Shown: positions 45,982 to 57,745 of the stretch, piece by piece
Layout of the letters: every line of letters begins with the position of its first letter
Position numbering within the stretch: the first letter of the stretch is position 1
Assembly (NCBI RefSeq): GCF_011745365.1
Contig: NW_024468918.1
Span: 1,082,488-1,146,487, forward strand
Length of the DNA stretch: 64,000 nucleotides
Source: Cryphonectria parasitica EP155
Taxonomy: Eukaryota > Ascomycota > Sordariomycetes > Diaporthales > Cryphonectriaceae
Reading direction: 5' to 3'
Notes under the pieces: generated by a model
Told to the model about the DNA's origin: nothing
Database searches by the model: none
Seen by the model: the letters and a program-made list of their open reading frames with translations, nothing else
Program-made: the position numbers and the translations under genes

Positions 45982-47331
45982 CTATGATGACTCCTTTCCG
46001 AATGGATAATTAAACTTAAGAAGGCCGTTGAGGCCCCCAACCCAACCATCATCGTCGTCCTCGCCAGCTGCCGGCTCCGCGCCATCGGTGTGATGGTCCC
46101 TGATGACGCAGGGGACACCGCCCGACCAGCCCCCATCGTCCGACCTCGTGATGGTCTCCCCCTGTACGCGGATCTCCATGCCCGGGCTCGCACCGGTGCG
46201 CCTCTTGCCGTCGATGCTGACCTCGAGCTCGCGACCTCGGTTCCTCTCGCTTAGGCGGAGGACGACCTTGGTGTCCAGGGGAAGCACGAGGGGTCGGAAG
46301 CTCAGGCTCCTGGGGCAGATGGGGGTGATGAGCAAAGAGCCGACCAGTGGATGGACGATGGCACCACCGGCGCTGAGGGAATAGGCGGTAGAGCCGGTTG
46401 GGGTGCTGACGAGGATGCCGTCGCAGATAGCCTCGGTTAGGAAGTGGTTGTTGACAAAGACGTCGATAATGGCGAGGTGAGGCTGGCCGCCGCGGTGGAG
46501 AAGCAGCTCATTGACGGCGTGGAAGGTCGGGGGCACCTTGACGGGGGGCTCCCAGCCCGGGATGCCCAGGGCGGCCTCCTGCTCGGCGCTCAGGGGCATG
46601 AGGCGCAGCCTCTGGTGGGCTTCGGCGGTAGAGGTGGGCATGAGCTGGCTATTGATGTTCTTGCCCTCCTCGTCGTAGACGCCGACCTTGAGGCGGTGGC
46701 GCAGGAGGATCTTGGGTCTAGCAGAGGCAGGAACGTCACCGCTGGCGTAGACACGGGTCCAGGCGTCCTTGAATTCCTCGAACTTCCACTCGCCTAGAAA
46801 GCCCAGGGTGCCCATGCTGAAGGAAAGGATGGGCGGCACACTGGATTGGAGGGAGAAAAGGCTGGCAGCGCGTAGGATGGTACCATCGCCGCCAAGGGTG
46901 GTAACCAGGTCGATCTTGTTGGGGAACTGGGTGGAAGGGTCACTGCGAGCCGTCGAGTAGATGGGGAACGGCAAGGCATGGTGGACGCGGTCGGCGATGC
47001 GGCTCTCGAAGACGACGTTGATGCCCGGGTAGTTATCGTGCAGGTGGCAGGCAAAGCGCACAGCATCCTGGACGACCTTGGGCGCGTGGAGCTTGGGAAT
47101 GAGCAGGATATTCCTGGGCGTCTGGCCCCAGTGGAGGGTGAGTAGCCCCACCGAGGTCTCGTGGTACACCGGGCTGATCCTATCGGGGAGGCTGGCGATA
47201 TCGCGGATCTCTTGCAGGCAGGACGAGGCCGAGAAGGAGCGGATAGGTGATCTGGACCTGCTCCAGAGGCTAGGAGGGCGGGAGTTCAGCCAGACAGAGG
47301 GTGGCCTCCTAAACAAAACAGCGGTGGTCAT
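45982..47331 (-). CDS. Mitochondrial NAD(H) kinase, POS5-like
   Basis: Single exon, 449 aa from the ATG at 47331. It phosphorylates NAD(H) to NADP(H) using ATP; the yeast mitochondrial enzyme Pos5 prefers NADH and supplies matrix NADPH. Seen: an N-terminus rich in Arg, Ser, Pro and Leu without acids (presequence, about 38 residues); TLGGDGTIL with GGDG at 137-140; FSMGTLGFL; AVNELLLHRGG (the Asn-Glu pair); STPTGSTAYSLSAGGAIVHP; and ICPRSLSFRPLVLP, all standard NAD-kinase signatures. About 60 extra residues follow, ending in an acidic EDDDDG stretch. The frame stays open upstream to 47445 without an ATG. Mitochondrial location and the POS5 assignment are inferred from the presequence. Confidence 0.92.
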   Translation of the reverse strand: MTTAVLFRRPPSVWLNSRPPSLWSRSRSPIRSFSASSCLQEIRDIASLPDRISPVYHETSVGLLTLHWGQTPRNILLIPKLHAPKVVQDAVRFACHLHDNYPGINVVFESRIADRVHHALPFPIYSTARSDPSTQFPNKIDLVTTLGGDGTILRAASLFSLQSSVPPILSFSMGTLGFLGEWKFEEFKDAWTRVYASGDVPASARPKILLRHRLKVGVYDEEGKNINSQLMPTSTAEAHQRLRLMPLSAEQEAALGIPGWEPPVKVPPTFHAVNELLLHRGGQPHLAIIDVFVNNHFLTEAICDGILVSTPTGSTAYSLSAGGAIVHPLVGSLLITPICPRSLSFRPLVLPLDTKVVLRLSERNRGRELEVSIDGKRRTGASPGMEIRVQGETITRSDDGGWSGGVPCVIRDHHTDGAEPAAGEDDDDGWVGGLNGLLKFNYPFGKESS

Positions 47332-49095
47332 CCTCACGAAGGACCGACGACGATCCGAGGCAGTGACTGAGAGCGACGAGTGGACTGAGGGAGGGTCAGA
47401 CGGCGAAGGTGTTGACCAGGATGGATGAGAACAGAGGGGCAACAATGAAGACCCGACATTCTCATGCTGGCGTGAAATGGATGTGGTAGAATGGAGGCTC
47501 GGAGGACGAGGAGCAAAAGGAGGCGAGGGAGGACAGCGGGTTCCTCAGAGCACTGCTGGGTATTTGGCGTGGCGAGTGCTGGTGCCTTCGTAGCAGAGAC
47601 CGAGCTGAGTTGCACTATGTCCCCTCTCGAGACGGGCCGAGTTCCTCCTGAGGAGTGGTCAAGACCCTCTCTTCAGTCAGATGCCTGCATGTTTGATTCA
47701 GATGTCCTGTTCAAGTCTTGTCGGTGGTAGGAGAAAGTAGTCAAGGAGTGATGGTAAATACTTGAGATGAAATATCTGACCCGTGACACTTATGATACTA
47801 CTAATAATAATGAGGAAGATGACAGAGATGGCGACAGAGAGAAATGAGGATGGAAAAAAGGGAGGGCGAATGAAAGACGAGAGGACAAAATGTGACGATA
47901 TTGTCGAGCGGCCAATGGAGGAGGAGCGAAGACTCAAGATGTTACCCCCAAGTTCGTCATGTTTGTATGTAATTATGTAAACCCCACTTGAGGCTCTTGC
48001 TCTCATTGAGAGAGTTGTACCTACCCTGTATCTCAAGACCCCTCCAAACATACTGACCATGGCCCGGACATAAGGCGGAAGAGTTGTTCCGGAGGACCTT
48101 CTGATTGGTTGTATGAGAGGTGGGCAGGGGTCCCCCTCCCCCCACCAAACCAAGGCAGGTTGCCGCTATTGTTACTGTACAGTACGAGCTCTACAAACTG
48201 AGGCAGGTGTCTTCCTTCCCTCTTGGCTTAGTGACGTACCACTTACATCCCATGCATATGGTGTTATCGTCACCAACCCAGGTACAGGATACCGGATGTG
48301 TCGGGACTTGTTGATGCGCACGTGCGAGCCTGAACTACTCGAAAAGAAGAAAGCAGCCCAATGGTCACGACTGCCTATCCCATGATCAACATCAACAACC
48401 ACCAGCAATAGCCAGCAGTCAGCCAGCCAGCCAGCCAGCCAGTGCCAGTATCAGTTCCAGGGCTACTGCTGTTGCTACTGCTGCTGCTGCTGCTGCTGAC
48501 GGCATCTGATTTCATCCCAACTTCGACTTCGGCTCCAAGCTCTCCAATCAAGACGTCTTTCCACCACTACAACCTCGACTGTTCTCAAGATGAACCTCTG
48601 ATGGTCTCGCACCTCCTGCACTTGTTTTCTCTTTGTCTCCCTACAGCTGCTGCTGCTGCGAACAAATAGTGCTTGTCGACGGTCTGTAAACACACTCGAA
48701 ACGAACTAGAATTTCGAAGGCGAGGAATAAGATATCACAAGCGTCACCGCGGCAGCCGAGTCGTGTGTGTCTGTCTCCTCTCTTGACGACTACAGAGTTT
48801 CCACGCGATCTTATCTTCCCGGTCTCGCAAACCCACGACAGCCGACAGCCACCAGCCACCCTCTGCCCGTCTTCTAGCCTCACCTCGAACCTCGAACGAA
48901 TCACGACGAGCGACGAGACCCCGCCTTCGTACTACTACTTCCTCCCGTAACAATAGTGTCGACAGCTCCTCCTCCTTTGTTTGCTTCATTTTCCTCGTCT
49001 TCTTCTCCTCGTCGTCAGCGTTGTCCACGATCTCTCCGGCGAAACGTGCCCTCTACACATCGTTGACCCGTCCGCGCTAATAGCACCTTTACATC
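47332..49095. promoter_or_regulatory. Divergent intergenic region, NAD kinase (-) / acyltransferase (+)
   Basis: 1.76 kb between two divergent starts, so promoters and leaders of both lie here. The acyltransferase leader side is pyrimidine-rich with an (AGCC)n tract (48421-48442) and a (CTG)7 tract (48478-48498). No specific binding site can be supported. Confidence 0.5.
48421..48498. repeat. (AGCC)n and (CTG)7 microsatellites
   Basis: AGCC tetramers at 48421-48442 and seven CTG units at 48478-48498 in the region upstream of the acyltransferase start. The CTG tract creates a spurious poly-Leu frame. Confidence 0.9.
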
Positions 49096-50590
49096 ATGGC
49101 GGCCGACCTGCGCAGGCGGCCAAGGCCTTCTTCCGAGATACCGCCCGTTCCGAAGCTCTCCTCCTCAGCACCCACGGCGACCCAAGATGATCTTTCCAAG
49201 ATAGACCACCCCTCGGGCAGGGAGAAGAAAAGCGCCCTCACACAGTTCATCCGCGGCTTTAGTTTTGTCGCATACTTCCTGCTCTGCTGTGTTGCGTGCG
49301 TCGTCTTCATGATCTTCCCCTCCTCCTGTTCCTCCTCTTCTGATCGCTGACCTTGCTGACCTTGTCTCTTGCTGCATAGTATCAACATCACGCAATTTAT
49401 CGGTGCCCCTTTGTACTGGATAAATCGCGACCTCTATTATGCCTATATGGCCCTGACCAAGGAGTCTTTCGGACTCTTGATAGTCACCATGACCAAGGTC
49501 TGGGGTCCCACCACGATACGGATCAGCGGCGACCCCTCCGTCGCCGGCCAGATCACCCGCGCCTCGGATGGTCGCGTCGAGTTCGACTTTCCTGATCGCA
49601 TGGTCATGATAGCAAACCATCAGATCTACACCGACTGGCTGTACCTCTGGTGGGTGGGCTACGCGAACAGCCCCCGCATGCATGGCTACCTGTACATCAT
49701 CCTCAAGGAGTCCCTCAAGTACATCCCCGTCATCGGCCCGGGTATGATGTTCTATGGATTTATATTCATGTCTCGCAAGATGGCCGTCGATCAGCCACGC
49801 ATGGCTTATCGCCTCGGCAAGCTCAAGATGCACCACACCGCCCCTGACGGCAGGGACTATCTGAACCCCATGTGGCTGCTGCTCTTCCCTGAGGGAACCA
49901 ACCTGTCCGATAACGGTCGCGTCAAGTCTGCAAAATGGGCGGAGAAGACCGGTATCAGGGATTGTGAACACCTCCTACTTCCTCGGAGCTCAGGCATGTA
50001 TTTTGTCCTCAAGGAGCTAAAGGGCACCGTCGACTACGTCTACGACTGCACCGTCGCCTACGAGGGCATCCCGTAAGTACCTGTCCTGTCCTGTCCTGTC
50101 CTTCCATGCCATGCCCACTGCCCATCCCCGAGACTGTAGGCCCTGGTCAGCATCTCAGCCCCTGATGCACCTATACTGACTCTTCCTTTCTCCCTTCCCT
50201 CACAGCCGTGGCGGATATGGCGAGGCATACTTCACATTGTCTGGTACCTACTTTGAGAGCCGACCTCCCAAGTCTGTCAATTTCTACTGGCGCCGATTCC
50301 GCATCGACGACATACCCCTGGACGACCATGACAGCTTCGACGCCTGGTTGCTGGAGCGGTGGTATGAGAAGGACGCCCTGATGGAAACGTATGTGAGCTC
50401 CGGCCGCTTCCCGGCTATGGCTGCTGCCCCAGGTCAGGCCAAGGCCGATCACAATGACTATATCGAGACCGAAGTCCGCACTAAATACTGGTGGGAATTT
50501 CTGCGTATTTTTGTTGTCGTCGCCGTGTTTGCTCTGCTGGGCAACATCGTTTCCAAGATCTGGCACATGGTTGCACATATCTCGGGATGA
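49096..50590 (+). CDS. Lysophospholipid acyltransferase, LCLAT1/CST26 type (PlsC family)
   Basis: Three exons: 49096-49295, 49380-50072, 50206-50590; 425 aa. ER membrane acyltransferase that re-acylates lysophospholipids; the closest known types are yeast Cst26/Psi1 and animal LCLAT1/AGPAT5, linked to phosphatidylinositol or cardiolipin remodelling. Seen: polar N-terminus of about 50 residues; membrane segment FSFVAYFLLCCVA; motif I ANHQIYTDW with His147-x4-Asp152; YIPVIGPGM; motif III LFPEGTN (Glu238); motif IV region YDCTVAYEGIPRGGYGE restored across intron 2; C-terminal hydrophobic helix before VSKIWHMVAHISG. Introns: GTGCGT...ATAG and GTAAGT...ACAG, both phase 2. The NHQIYTDW variant of NHx4D is typical of this subgroup. 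Confidence 0.93.
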
Positions 50591-51361
50591 CCAGTCAGTT
50601 ACCTATGGCGTTCTGCGTCTGTTGTATGGGTTTTATAATAGTCTCCGTTCTGGCAGCCACCTCTGGAGATCCGCAGTAAACAGAATGTTCAGGGCGAGTT
50701 GACATACAATGGAAATAGAAGAGAATCATCATACCTTGATCAGACAGTGGTCGATTCTTTTGTTCTCATGTTGGTGTGGCGTCCTTCTGGTCAGGTACTC
50801 CGATTTTTGTAGTTTTGCTGGTGAGGACAAGACATACACACACATACATGTTGCGAATTGTTTCATCTGGCGTCTGAGAACCTACATCAATTGACAAGTG
50901 CTCCGCTTTACAGAAACTCACACGCTGAGGCTGTTGGCCCTACTTGGTCACGAATGATCTCTTCACTGAAGCAACATTGGTAAGCGCAGGATTCTAGAAA
51001 GAATCCATCACACCTTGGAAAATAGTGACATTAACTATCCTGTGTCGGCCCGAGAATCTCGTTGGACCGCATCCGGTGTATCAATATCTTCCACGTGCAA
51101 ACCGCAACGTCAAAAAGGGGGGTTGAATTCCGTAAATTGCCCGCCAGATCTTAAATCAAGAGATAGATGACATGAACATGATGGTTATTATCTGGACACC
51201 TAGATAAAACTCCAACTAATCACAGCCGTCACAGCATGGGTGCTAGGGCGACGACGATCCAGTGGACTCTATAAATCTCAAGAGATTAGTATATGGAGTG
51301 TCCGATGTCGAAAGAGACGTTTGGTGGCAACGCCCTGGTTGTTGCACGGGAGTCGAGAGAC
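50591..51361. other. Convergent 3' intergenic region
   Basis: 0.77 kb between the acyltransferase (+) and the RGS-LOV gene (-). Presumed 3' UTRs. Nothing else recognised. Confidence 0.5.
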
Positions 51362-54355
51362 TTACGCTGCCTTGTCGTCCTTCAAAGGTGTCCAGTGCGC
51401 CATGAAGGCCTCGTCGCCTCGGAACACGGCAGACCTTTTTGTCTGCAGGCGGAGAGCGGTGCTCACGGGCGTGCCGCCTCGGATGGAATTGCGAACCCTC
51501 GTCTTGTACTCGGACTGTTTTGAAATCATGTTCTGTGCGAAGAACCTGAAGACGTCGCTTCCTGCGACCATAGTACCAGCCATGTTGGCCGGACTGAGAG
51601 CCTCCATGACGCCCTCCGAGTAGAACTCGATGACAAAATTGCTCGCGCGGACCACAAGATACTGGAACCATGGTAAGATGAATTATCAACAACAGTTAGC
51701 CAGTGCAAGTATGCGCAGACAGTCCACACCGCCTTTGGCTTGAGGCACGCTCACCTTTGAGTACGCAGAGTAGAACTCCTTCATCTGGGAGCTCAGTCCC
51801 TGGCCCTGCATGCGCTCAAGCACACCATTTTCCATGCCGGCATCGCCAGCAATGACGGGTGCCTGCTCAGCCTGCCGGACCCCCAAGGCCTTGAGCAGAG
51901 CCCGTCGCGCCGACGGTCTCATAGGCTGCCTGGTTGTGGGCGGCGAGGTCTGGAGCACGGCGATATCCTCCGCCGCCTCGTTCGTGTCGGATGCGGACAA
52001 AACCTTCATGACGTCGATGTTGTTATGGATCGTTGTCGAGCAGTTCACCTGTCCGCCGAGGAAGAATTCTGTCTCGCCCCTGGCGTTGAAGAGCGGTGCT
52101 ACAGCGAGGTGGTCACCATGAAAGTTAGACAAGTTGTCATCGCGGCTCTGCAGCTGGGGAGTTTTTTCTTTTTCGCCAATCACCTACCGACATAGAGAAG
52201 ATTCCAGAAGGGGCCTCCGTTCTTCTTGTAGTTCAGAAGAAGCTCGACACTCTCCTTGCGCTCCTGAATGGCCTTCTTGAGGAGCTGCACCGGCCGGCGG
52301 TCTGTCTGGGCGCCCTGGAGGAATCTGCAGTTCCTGGGGATGATTTCTGGCCGTGTGTACCCAGTTACCTTGATGAAGCCATCCGAGGCAAAAACGATCG
52401 GGTTATCTGCCATACTATGAAAATGATGATGGGCCCACAGACCCCCGCCAAAGGTCAGCACATTGTGGCTCGTCCAGGTCGCTGCAACCTCGTTGTTGCT
52501 GTGACTGTGGCTGCTGCTGCTGCTGCTGCTGTCTAGGTTCGACTTACTTTGGATTGGTCAGGCAGAAACAATCACCGAGGCCTTGATACTTGAATCGATC
52601 GCTCCCAAGCGCCCTGGTCGCGCTCAGTGCCAGCTGGTGCCGGACAAAACGGGGGTAGATGTCCTGGAAGACGAGCGTCTCAACCTGATTCTGCAGGTCT
52701 GTGAAAACCGTCTCCATGGACGGAAGGGCCTGGTTGACGAGCGACTTGATCTCCTTGTGCGCCTCCTTGAGCAGACCTCCGCTCGCGCTGATCTGGCTGT
52801 GCGAGCCTGGGGACAGGAAGGTCTTGTGGATGGATGCCATCTGGCTGGCCAGGTCGTCCAGCGTTGTCTTGTACGCGTCCACCTTGGCGAGGAACTCGAC
52901 GTTCTCGGCGCACAGTCGGGTCTCGCTGAACTTGAGCAGCCGGTGTGCTGTGGCGGGATCGTGCAGGACGATCTGAAAGATGTTGTTGCTGAAAAAGTCG
53001 GGCATGTTATGGTTGTTCGACCGTGACGCTATTGCACTGCTGCCGACAGTCCTAGACGAGATAGATTGTCGGTCACGGATGTCATCTTCGCTGTGTCGCC
53101 TACCTGGCGAGGAATGGTTGCTGCTGTACGTGGCGTTGCTGACATTTTGGTACGCCTTTTGATGATATGTCATCTGCTGCTGCTGGTGGTGATGTTGATC
53201 TCGATTTCCTGTATACCGTGCACTCGTCACAATGGGCTGGATGTGGTCCTGCGTCGGTGTCGTCGGGTCTCGGCGATTTGTCCACATCATTCCATCCTGG
53301 GCGGGCCTGGTTCGCTGCTGCGCAAAGCCATGGTTACTCTGTGGCCTGTCGCTGACCAAGCTGTCTGCCCTCCCGTCCCTGTTCTTGGAAGATGCTGTAT
53401 TTCTCCGGGATTTCGTGTGGTTTGGGTGGATTTGGACTGCTGGGTTTAGTCGCCTTTCGTGGCTGTCATACTCAAGGTCTGATATGTCGTCAAGATTGAA
53501 GTGTTCTTGTTCATCTCCTCCGAAGTCGTCATGAAAGTAAAGGCGAGTCGGCCTGGCGTCTGGGATTGGCGGTGGAGTAGAAGATGTTTCCGGCAAGCGG
53601 TTGGTAGTTTCCATGGACACCTTTGCTGATCTTTGATCATAAACACTCCCTTCTCTGTCCTCCTCCTCCCCTTCTTCATCACCAAAGCCATCGTCATCGC
53701 CCTCCTCTTCTTCCTCTTCTTCCACAATGACACGGACTCTACCTTGATATGGCTCTGTCACATCTGGGTCCGTAGTAACATTGTAATTAGCCAAGCCGTT
53801 GTCGCCACTCAGGTTATTATCTGATCTCGACGACTGTCTGGTTGGAATATCGACCAGAGGATGGTCCTTGCTGCTCGCTCTCGATGTCCGCTGTCGGGAA
53901 CCTGTGCGGGAGACCGTGTTGGTAGCCGGCGACGTGCGAGAGCCTGGTCTCCCACGATCTCCTCTCTCTGACGGCTTCTTATTCCTCATATTACCGGAAG
54001 ATGATCTGGAAACGCGCCCTGCGGTCAATGTCTCGGATGAGCCAACCTCGTCGCCCTCCACCATCCTTCGTTCTCTTGATACGCTGGGACCACCAGAAGG
54101 TTTGTTTGAGATGACAGGCCTGCTGCGTGGGGGGGAAAGGCCGCCGCTGCGACCTGTGTAGCTGACATCGCTGGCGATGCTAGTCATTGTGTGGGTTGAG
54201 CGCGGCGTGACTGCTCCAGGCTCATCCGGGTCCAAGCAGTCTGAGTCGTCCCAGTCAAGCTCGGCGATGGATCGCTGGGCCTCGTTGATGGCGCTTTTGT
54301 TGCTGATGTGCCCAGGCAGAATGCGACCGAGGAGTACATCATGATCGGTAGCCAT
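51362..54355 (-). CDS. RGS-LOV blue-light photoreceptor (BcLOV4-like)
   Basis: Four exons: 54355-52548, 52414-52188, 52098-51755, 51661-51362; 892 aa. Order: about 445 residues of disordered Ser/Arg/Asp-rich sequence with acidic runs (EEEEEEEGDDDG); an RGS domain at about 449-590 (FQIVLHDPATAHRLLKFSE, CAENVEFL, IKSLVNQA, IYPRFVRHQL); a LOV domain from about 605 with DNPIVFASDGF, RNCRFLQG (photoreactive Cys632), LNYKKNGGPFWNLL and FLGGQVN; a linker with basic PSARRALLKALGVRQ; and a C-terminal domain of about 110 residues that begins SQMKEFYSAYSK. Asn, Asn and Gln for flavin binding and the adduct-forming Cys are all present. RGS-LOV proteins such as Botrytis BcLOV4 bind FMN and move to anionic membranes in blue light. 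The N-terminal extension is longer than needed for that. Introns: GTAAGT, GTAGGT, GTGAGC donors; all junctions keep phase. Confidence 0.92.
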
Positions 54356-57187
54356 GGCTGGAAGGTACAGTGATTGATTAAGTATGGGAGAGGGTTGTCA
54401 GCCAGCCTAGACGAGTGAGTGGCGAATGTCTATGTATACATAAGTACGTATGTATGTATATAACATTACTCCTGGCCTTGATGATCGAGTGAAAACACGA
54501 GAGTATGATTAAAAGTTGCCTGTATAGGATGGACCGTGCGAAATCAGTGCGTGACGGATTCTAGTCATGCGCTCGCCTGATTAATTGTCAGTGCAAACAA
54601 TGTTGAAGAGATCACACGAAGCCAATTCTTGATCATATCCCTCCTTTGACGAGCCAAGCTTTATTACGGCCTTGAAAAAATGGCTATCTGCCACACTCCA
54701 TCGGTCAACCCCGGTCTTCCAGACGAGCGTCCGAGAGCCCGTCTGCTGGGAGGAGGGGGGAAAGGCGCCGTAGAGAAGTCAGACTTTATCATGGGTGCCT
54801 TGCCCGGTCTCATCCCTCCCCCTTTCCCCTAGCAACAGGGCCGAGATTGCAAGCCCCTCTAGAACTTTGTGTATTACAGGATCTGGGACGGAATTGAGGG
54901 TGCAAAGGCGTTGCGAATTCCGGAACTGGATGATCCTTGGCACGGTCAAGTACATTGGAGAAGTACACTCTTATTTCGTCTGTATACTATACTATACTAT
55001 AGTATACCTTTTTTTTTTCTTTTTTTTCGGATGGACTGGATGACCTGCCTACTTTATTAGTGAGGCAAATACTTATACCATGGTAGTACCTATGTATATC
55101 ATGGTATTATCAATGTTGTGTCTTGCGGGAATCCGATTTCGAGAATCGATACCGAGAGACTCATTCCATAGTCTTTCAAAGAGGGAAAAGTAGAAAAGAA
55201 CTTGGAACAAGAGAAGATGAAAGCAACCACCAAATTTCTCACCACCTGTACTGGAGGGGCGTGTTCAGTGGGCAGAGGATTCTTGTCACCTTCGTGGGAT
55301 ACAAGGATATCCTGTCCTTATATGTACAAGCTAGAACATGCATGTGTATTTTCAGTAGATAAACTTGGGAATCTGGAAGGTGAGGAAACAAATAATGCAG
55401 ACTGGATCGACCTCGCGCGCGCGAATAACCAGATGACGCAGACATGGTAGGAATCTAATGGCTTTTCGTGAAATATCATGCCTCAAAACAGTATCAAGAA
55501 GCATACTCTGGTTGAGGCCAAGCCCGGGGCTGAGGCTCCTTTCGGAGTCTGTGCCTAATTTATACGATATTTGCGACTATGACACTCTCTCTCCCCGAGT
55601 TGGGTTGCAATGGGAGAGAGGTCTAATAGGAACGGCTGACGTATGATGGCCCGATGTGCTGGAAATCGATCTTGACTGTTACTTTCTGTGCTGCCCTGAG
55701 ACTCTTTTCGAGATCCAACAGGTCTGCCCCTGCGTTCTCTGTGCCGGGCTAGACCTGGAACAGAGATTCAGGGACCGGGGTCTGGATCGATCGGATCTGG
55801 ACCGCGGTCTACACGTTGGATTCAGTGCAACGCTCCGGGATCAAGATCGAAGATTGCGATCGCTTCTCAAAAGGACGATCTGTTTTTGACCCAGTTAGTC
55901 ATCAGCTCGTGGATATGTTGGTGGCAGACATGAGATGGGTGGGTGATGAGCCTGGTGAGCAGAGATCACAGTTCGTAATCTCCGGCTTGCAGGACGCAAA
56001 CAAAGTCACTTACCAAAATGGCAAATGTTGCATTTGGTTTATCGGAATACGATGCCCAAAGTTCATGTGCATGTCATTTCTGACGCAGTAAAGGCCTGAG
56101 GTTTGGGCATCAAATAATGGTAGCATTTGCTTGGTGACAAAGTTGTGGTAGGAATTATCGACAAGGAATGAATATAACAATAAGAAATCTTCCCGACACC
56201 CAGCCAGCCGCACGTCCGCCTTCTGAAACCTGCAGCGGAGGGTTCTAGAAGCCTGTAATCTCGGCGGCCAGTGGAGTTCCTTTCTATTTTTCATGTGCTT
56301 ACTTCCATCATGCCGTCAGACGCTCAACATTTCATGGTATAGAATGTTGGTGTCCTTCTTTTTCATTTCCTTGTTCCAGCTCTGTAATCTGCTCTGGAGG
56401 GTGCACCTGTTGATAATCAAGTAATCAGTACATAAGAGATGGGCTTTGTAATCTGTCTAATTATGATTAACGCGTTTCTCCAGGAATGCTTACGCAATTA
56501 TTATATAAGTCTGCTCGTTGAGTCCATATGAGTTGTACTGGCAGGTCTCACTCCCCTGGACGAAGAATATATTGTTTTTGTTTATGCCCAGTTCGACATT
56601 ACGTTGCTGCTTGTCTAACAGAATTATAACTCAAGAGATCTGTCGTGAATGCAGTACGATGCTTGAATACTTGGAATGCCGTCGATGATCTATAAGTATA
56701 CCTCAACAGTCTAGCATGAATGACCATAACACTTTAAGAAAGAAGCAACAAATTTGCTGCCCGTCCTATAGATTTGCGTACGAACAACCGCTGCGAAGTA
56801 AGTACAGAATACCAATTTCATTGTAATGCTAGCAAGTTCATACATTGTATGCCAACTGACTACTGCTGCTCATCCGCTTCTGCATATCATCGCATATCAA
56901 AACAGTGCAAAGACATATATTATTCACAGGTTTGTTTGAAAGTGAAGATCTTCGCCTGGCGCGGCATCACAGCACAAATTGACTTCTTTGCTAAACATTG
57001 AGCATCAAAAGTCAGGTCGAAGAACAGTCAAGTGAAATGTACCAGATGACGTAATAATGGCGTAGGGTTTGGAGTAATAGAGCGGCAGTGATGCATCAAA
57101 TCCTCCATATCTCTCCTTCTTCTCGTTCAAGAGTTCAGACATGAGCCACCAGCAGCCACCAGGAAATACACACTCACGCCTTCTAAA
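54356..57187. promoter_or_regulatory. Divergent intergenic region, RGS-LOV (-) / cupin (+)
   Basis: 2.8 kb between divergent starts. A+T-richer, with GTAT/TATA runs at 54430-54462, a TATAC repeat at 54983-55008 and poly-T at 55010-55028. Short open frames are not convincing. I cannot point to a light-response element with confidence. Confidence 0.45.
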
Positions 57188-57745
57188 ATGACACCTCTCG
57201 CAGCGCTCGCGTCGCTCCGTGTGAGCAAACACTACATACCGGCGCACAATGGTCTTCCAAACACCAGCATTCTCAATAAACCACTGCTCATCTACCACGG
57301 CGCCTTGCAAGGAAATGATGGCCAATGCGCCACCGCGTCTGCTGTGGAAGCCCATCTGGTGTCCGTGGGAGTCGTCACGCCGCAGTGGCGATACTCCATG
57401 TATCCCACCACACACTTCCATAGCACAAGCCACGAGGTCCTCTGCGTCACCTCTGGGCGGGCAGAATTGTGGTTTGGCGGGGAAGACAACCCCGACCGGG
57501 TCGAAGCCGTGGTCCAGGTTGGAGATGTCATGATCTTGCCTGCGGGCCTGGCACATCGCCTTTCGCGAGACGTGAGCCAGGATGGCCACAGCTTTGAGAT
57601 GGTGGGGAGCTACCCAACAGGCTGCCATTGGGACATGTGTTATGGAAAAGCTGGCGAGGAGGAAAAGGTCAGAAAAATCGCGGGACTGTCATGGTTTACA
57701 AAGGATCCCATCTTTGGACATCACGGCCCGGTTTTGGATGTGTGA
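57188..57745 (+). CDS. Single-domain cupin protein (YjlB-like)
   Basis: Single exon, 185 aa. Cupin motif 1 is clear: HFHSTSHEVLCVTSG, matching HxH-x4-E-x6-G. Motif 2 is also clear: GDVMILPAGLAHRL, matching G-x5-P-x-G-x2-H. These give a metal site of three His and one Glu in a small beta-barrel. The rest (ILNKPLLIYHGAL near the N-terminus, SYPTGCHWDMCYG and LSWFTKDPIFGHHGPVLDV at the C-terminus) resembles small stand-alone cupins of the YjlB group found in bacteria and fungi, whose substrate is generally unknown. No signal peptide, so cytosolic. The start is the first ATG of the frame, about 20 residues before the cupin fold. Intronless. Confidence 0.82.
   Translation: MTPLAALASLRVSKHYIPAHNGLPNTSILNKPLLIYHGALQGNDGQCATASAVEAHLVSVGVVTPQWRYSMYPTTHFHSTSHEVLCVTSGRAELWFGGEDNPDRVEAVVQVGDVMILPAGLAHRLSRDVSQDGHSFEMVGSYPTGCHWDMCYGKAGEEEKVRKIAGLSWFTKDPIFGHHGPVLDV

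Noticed and set aside
48442..48669. Poly-Leu open frame resembling a signal peptide
   Set aside because: Produced by a (CTG)7 microsatellite in the leader region of the acyltransferase; nothing protein-like follows.
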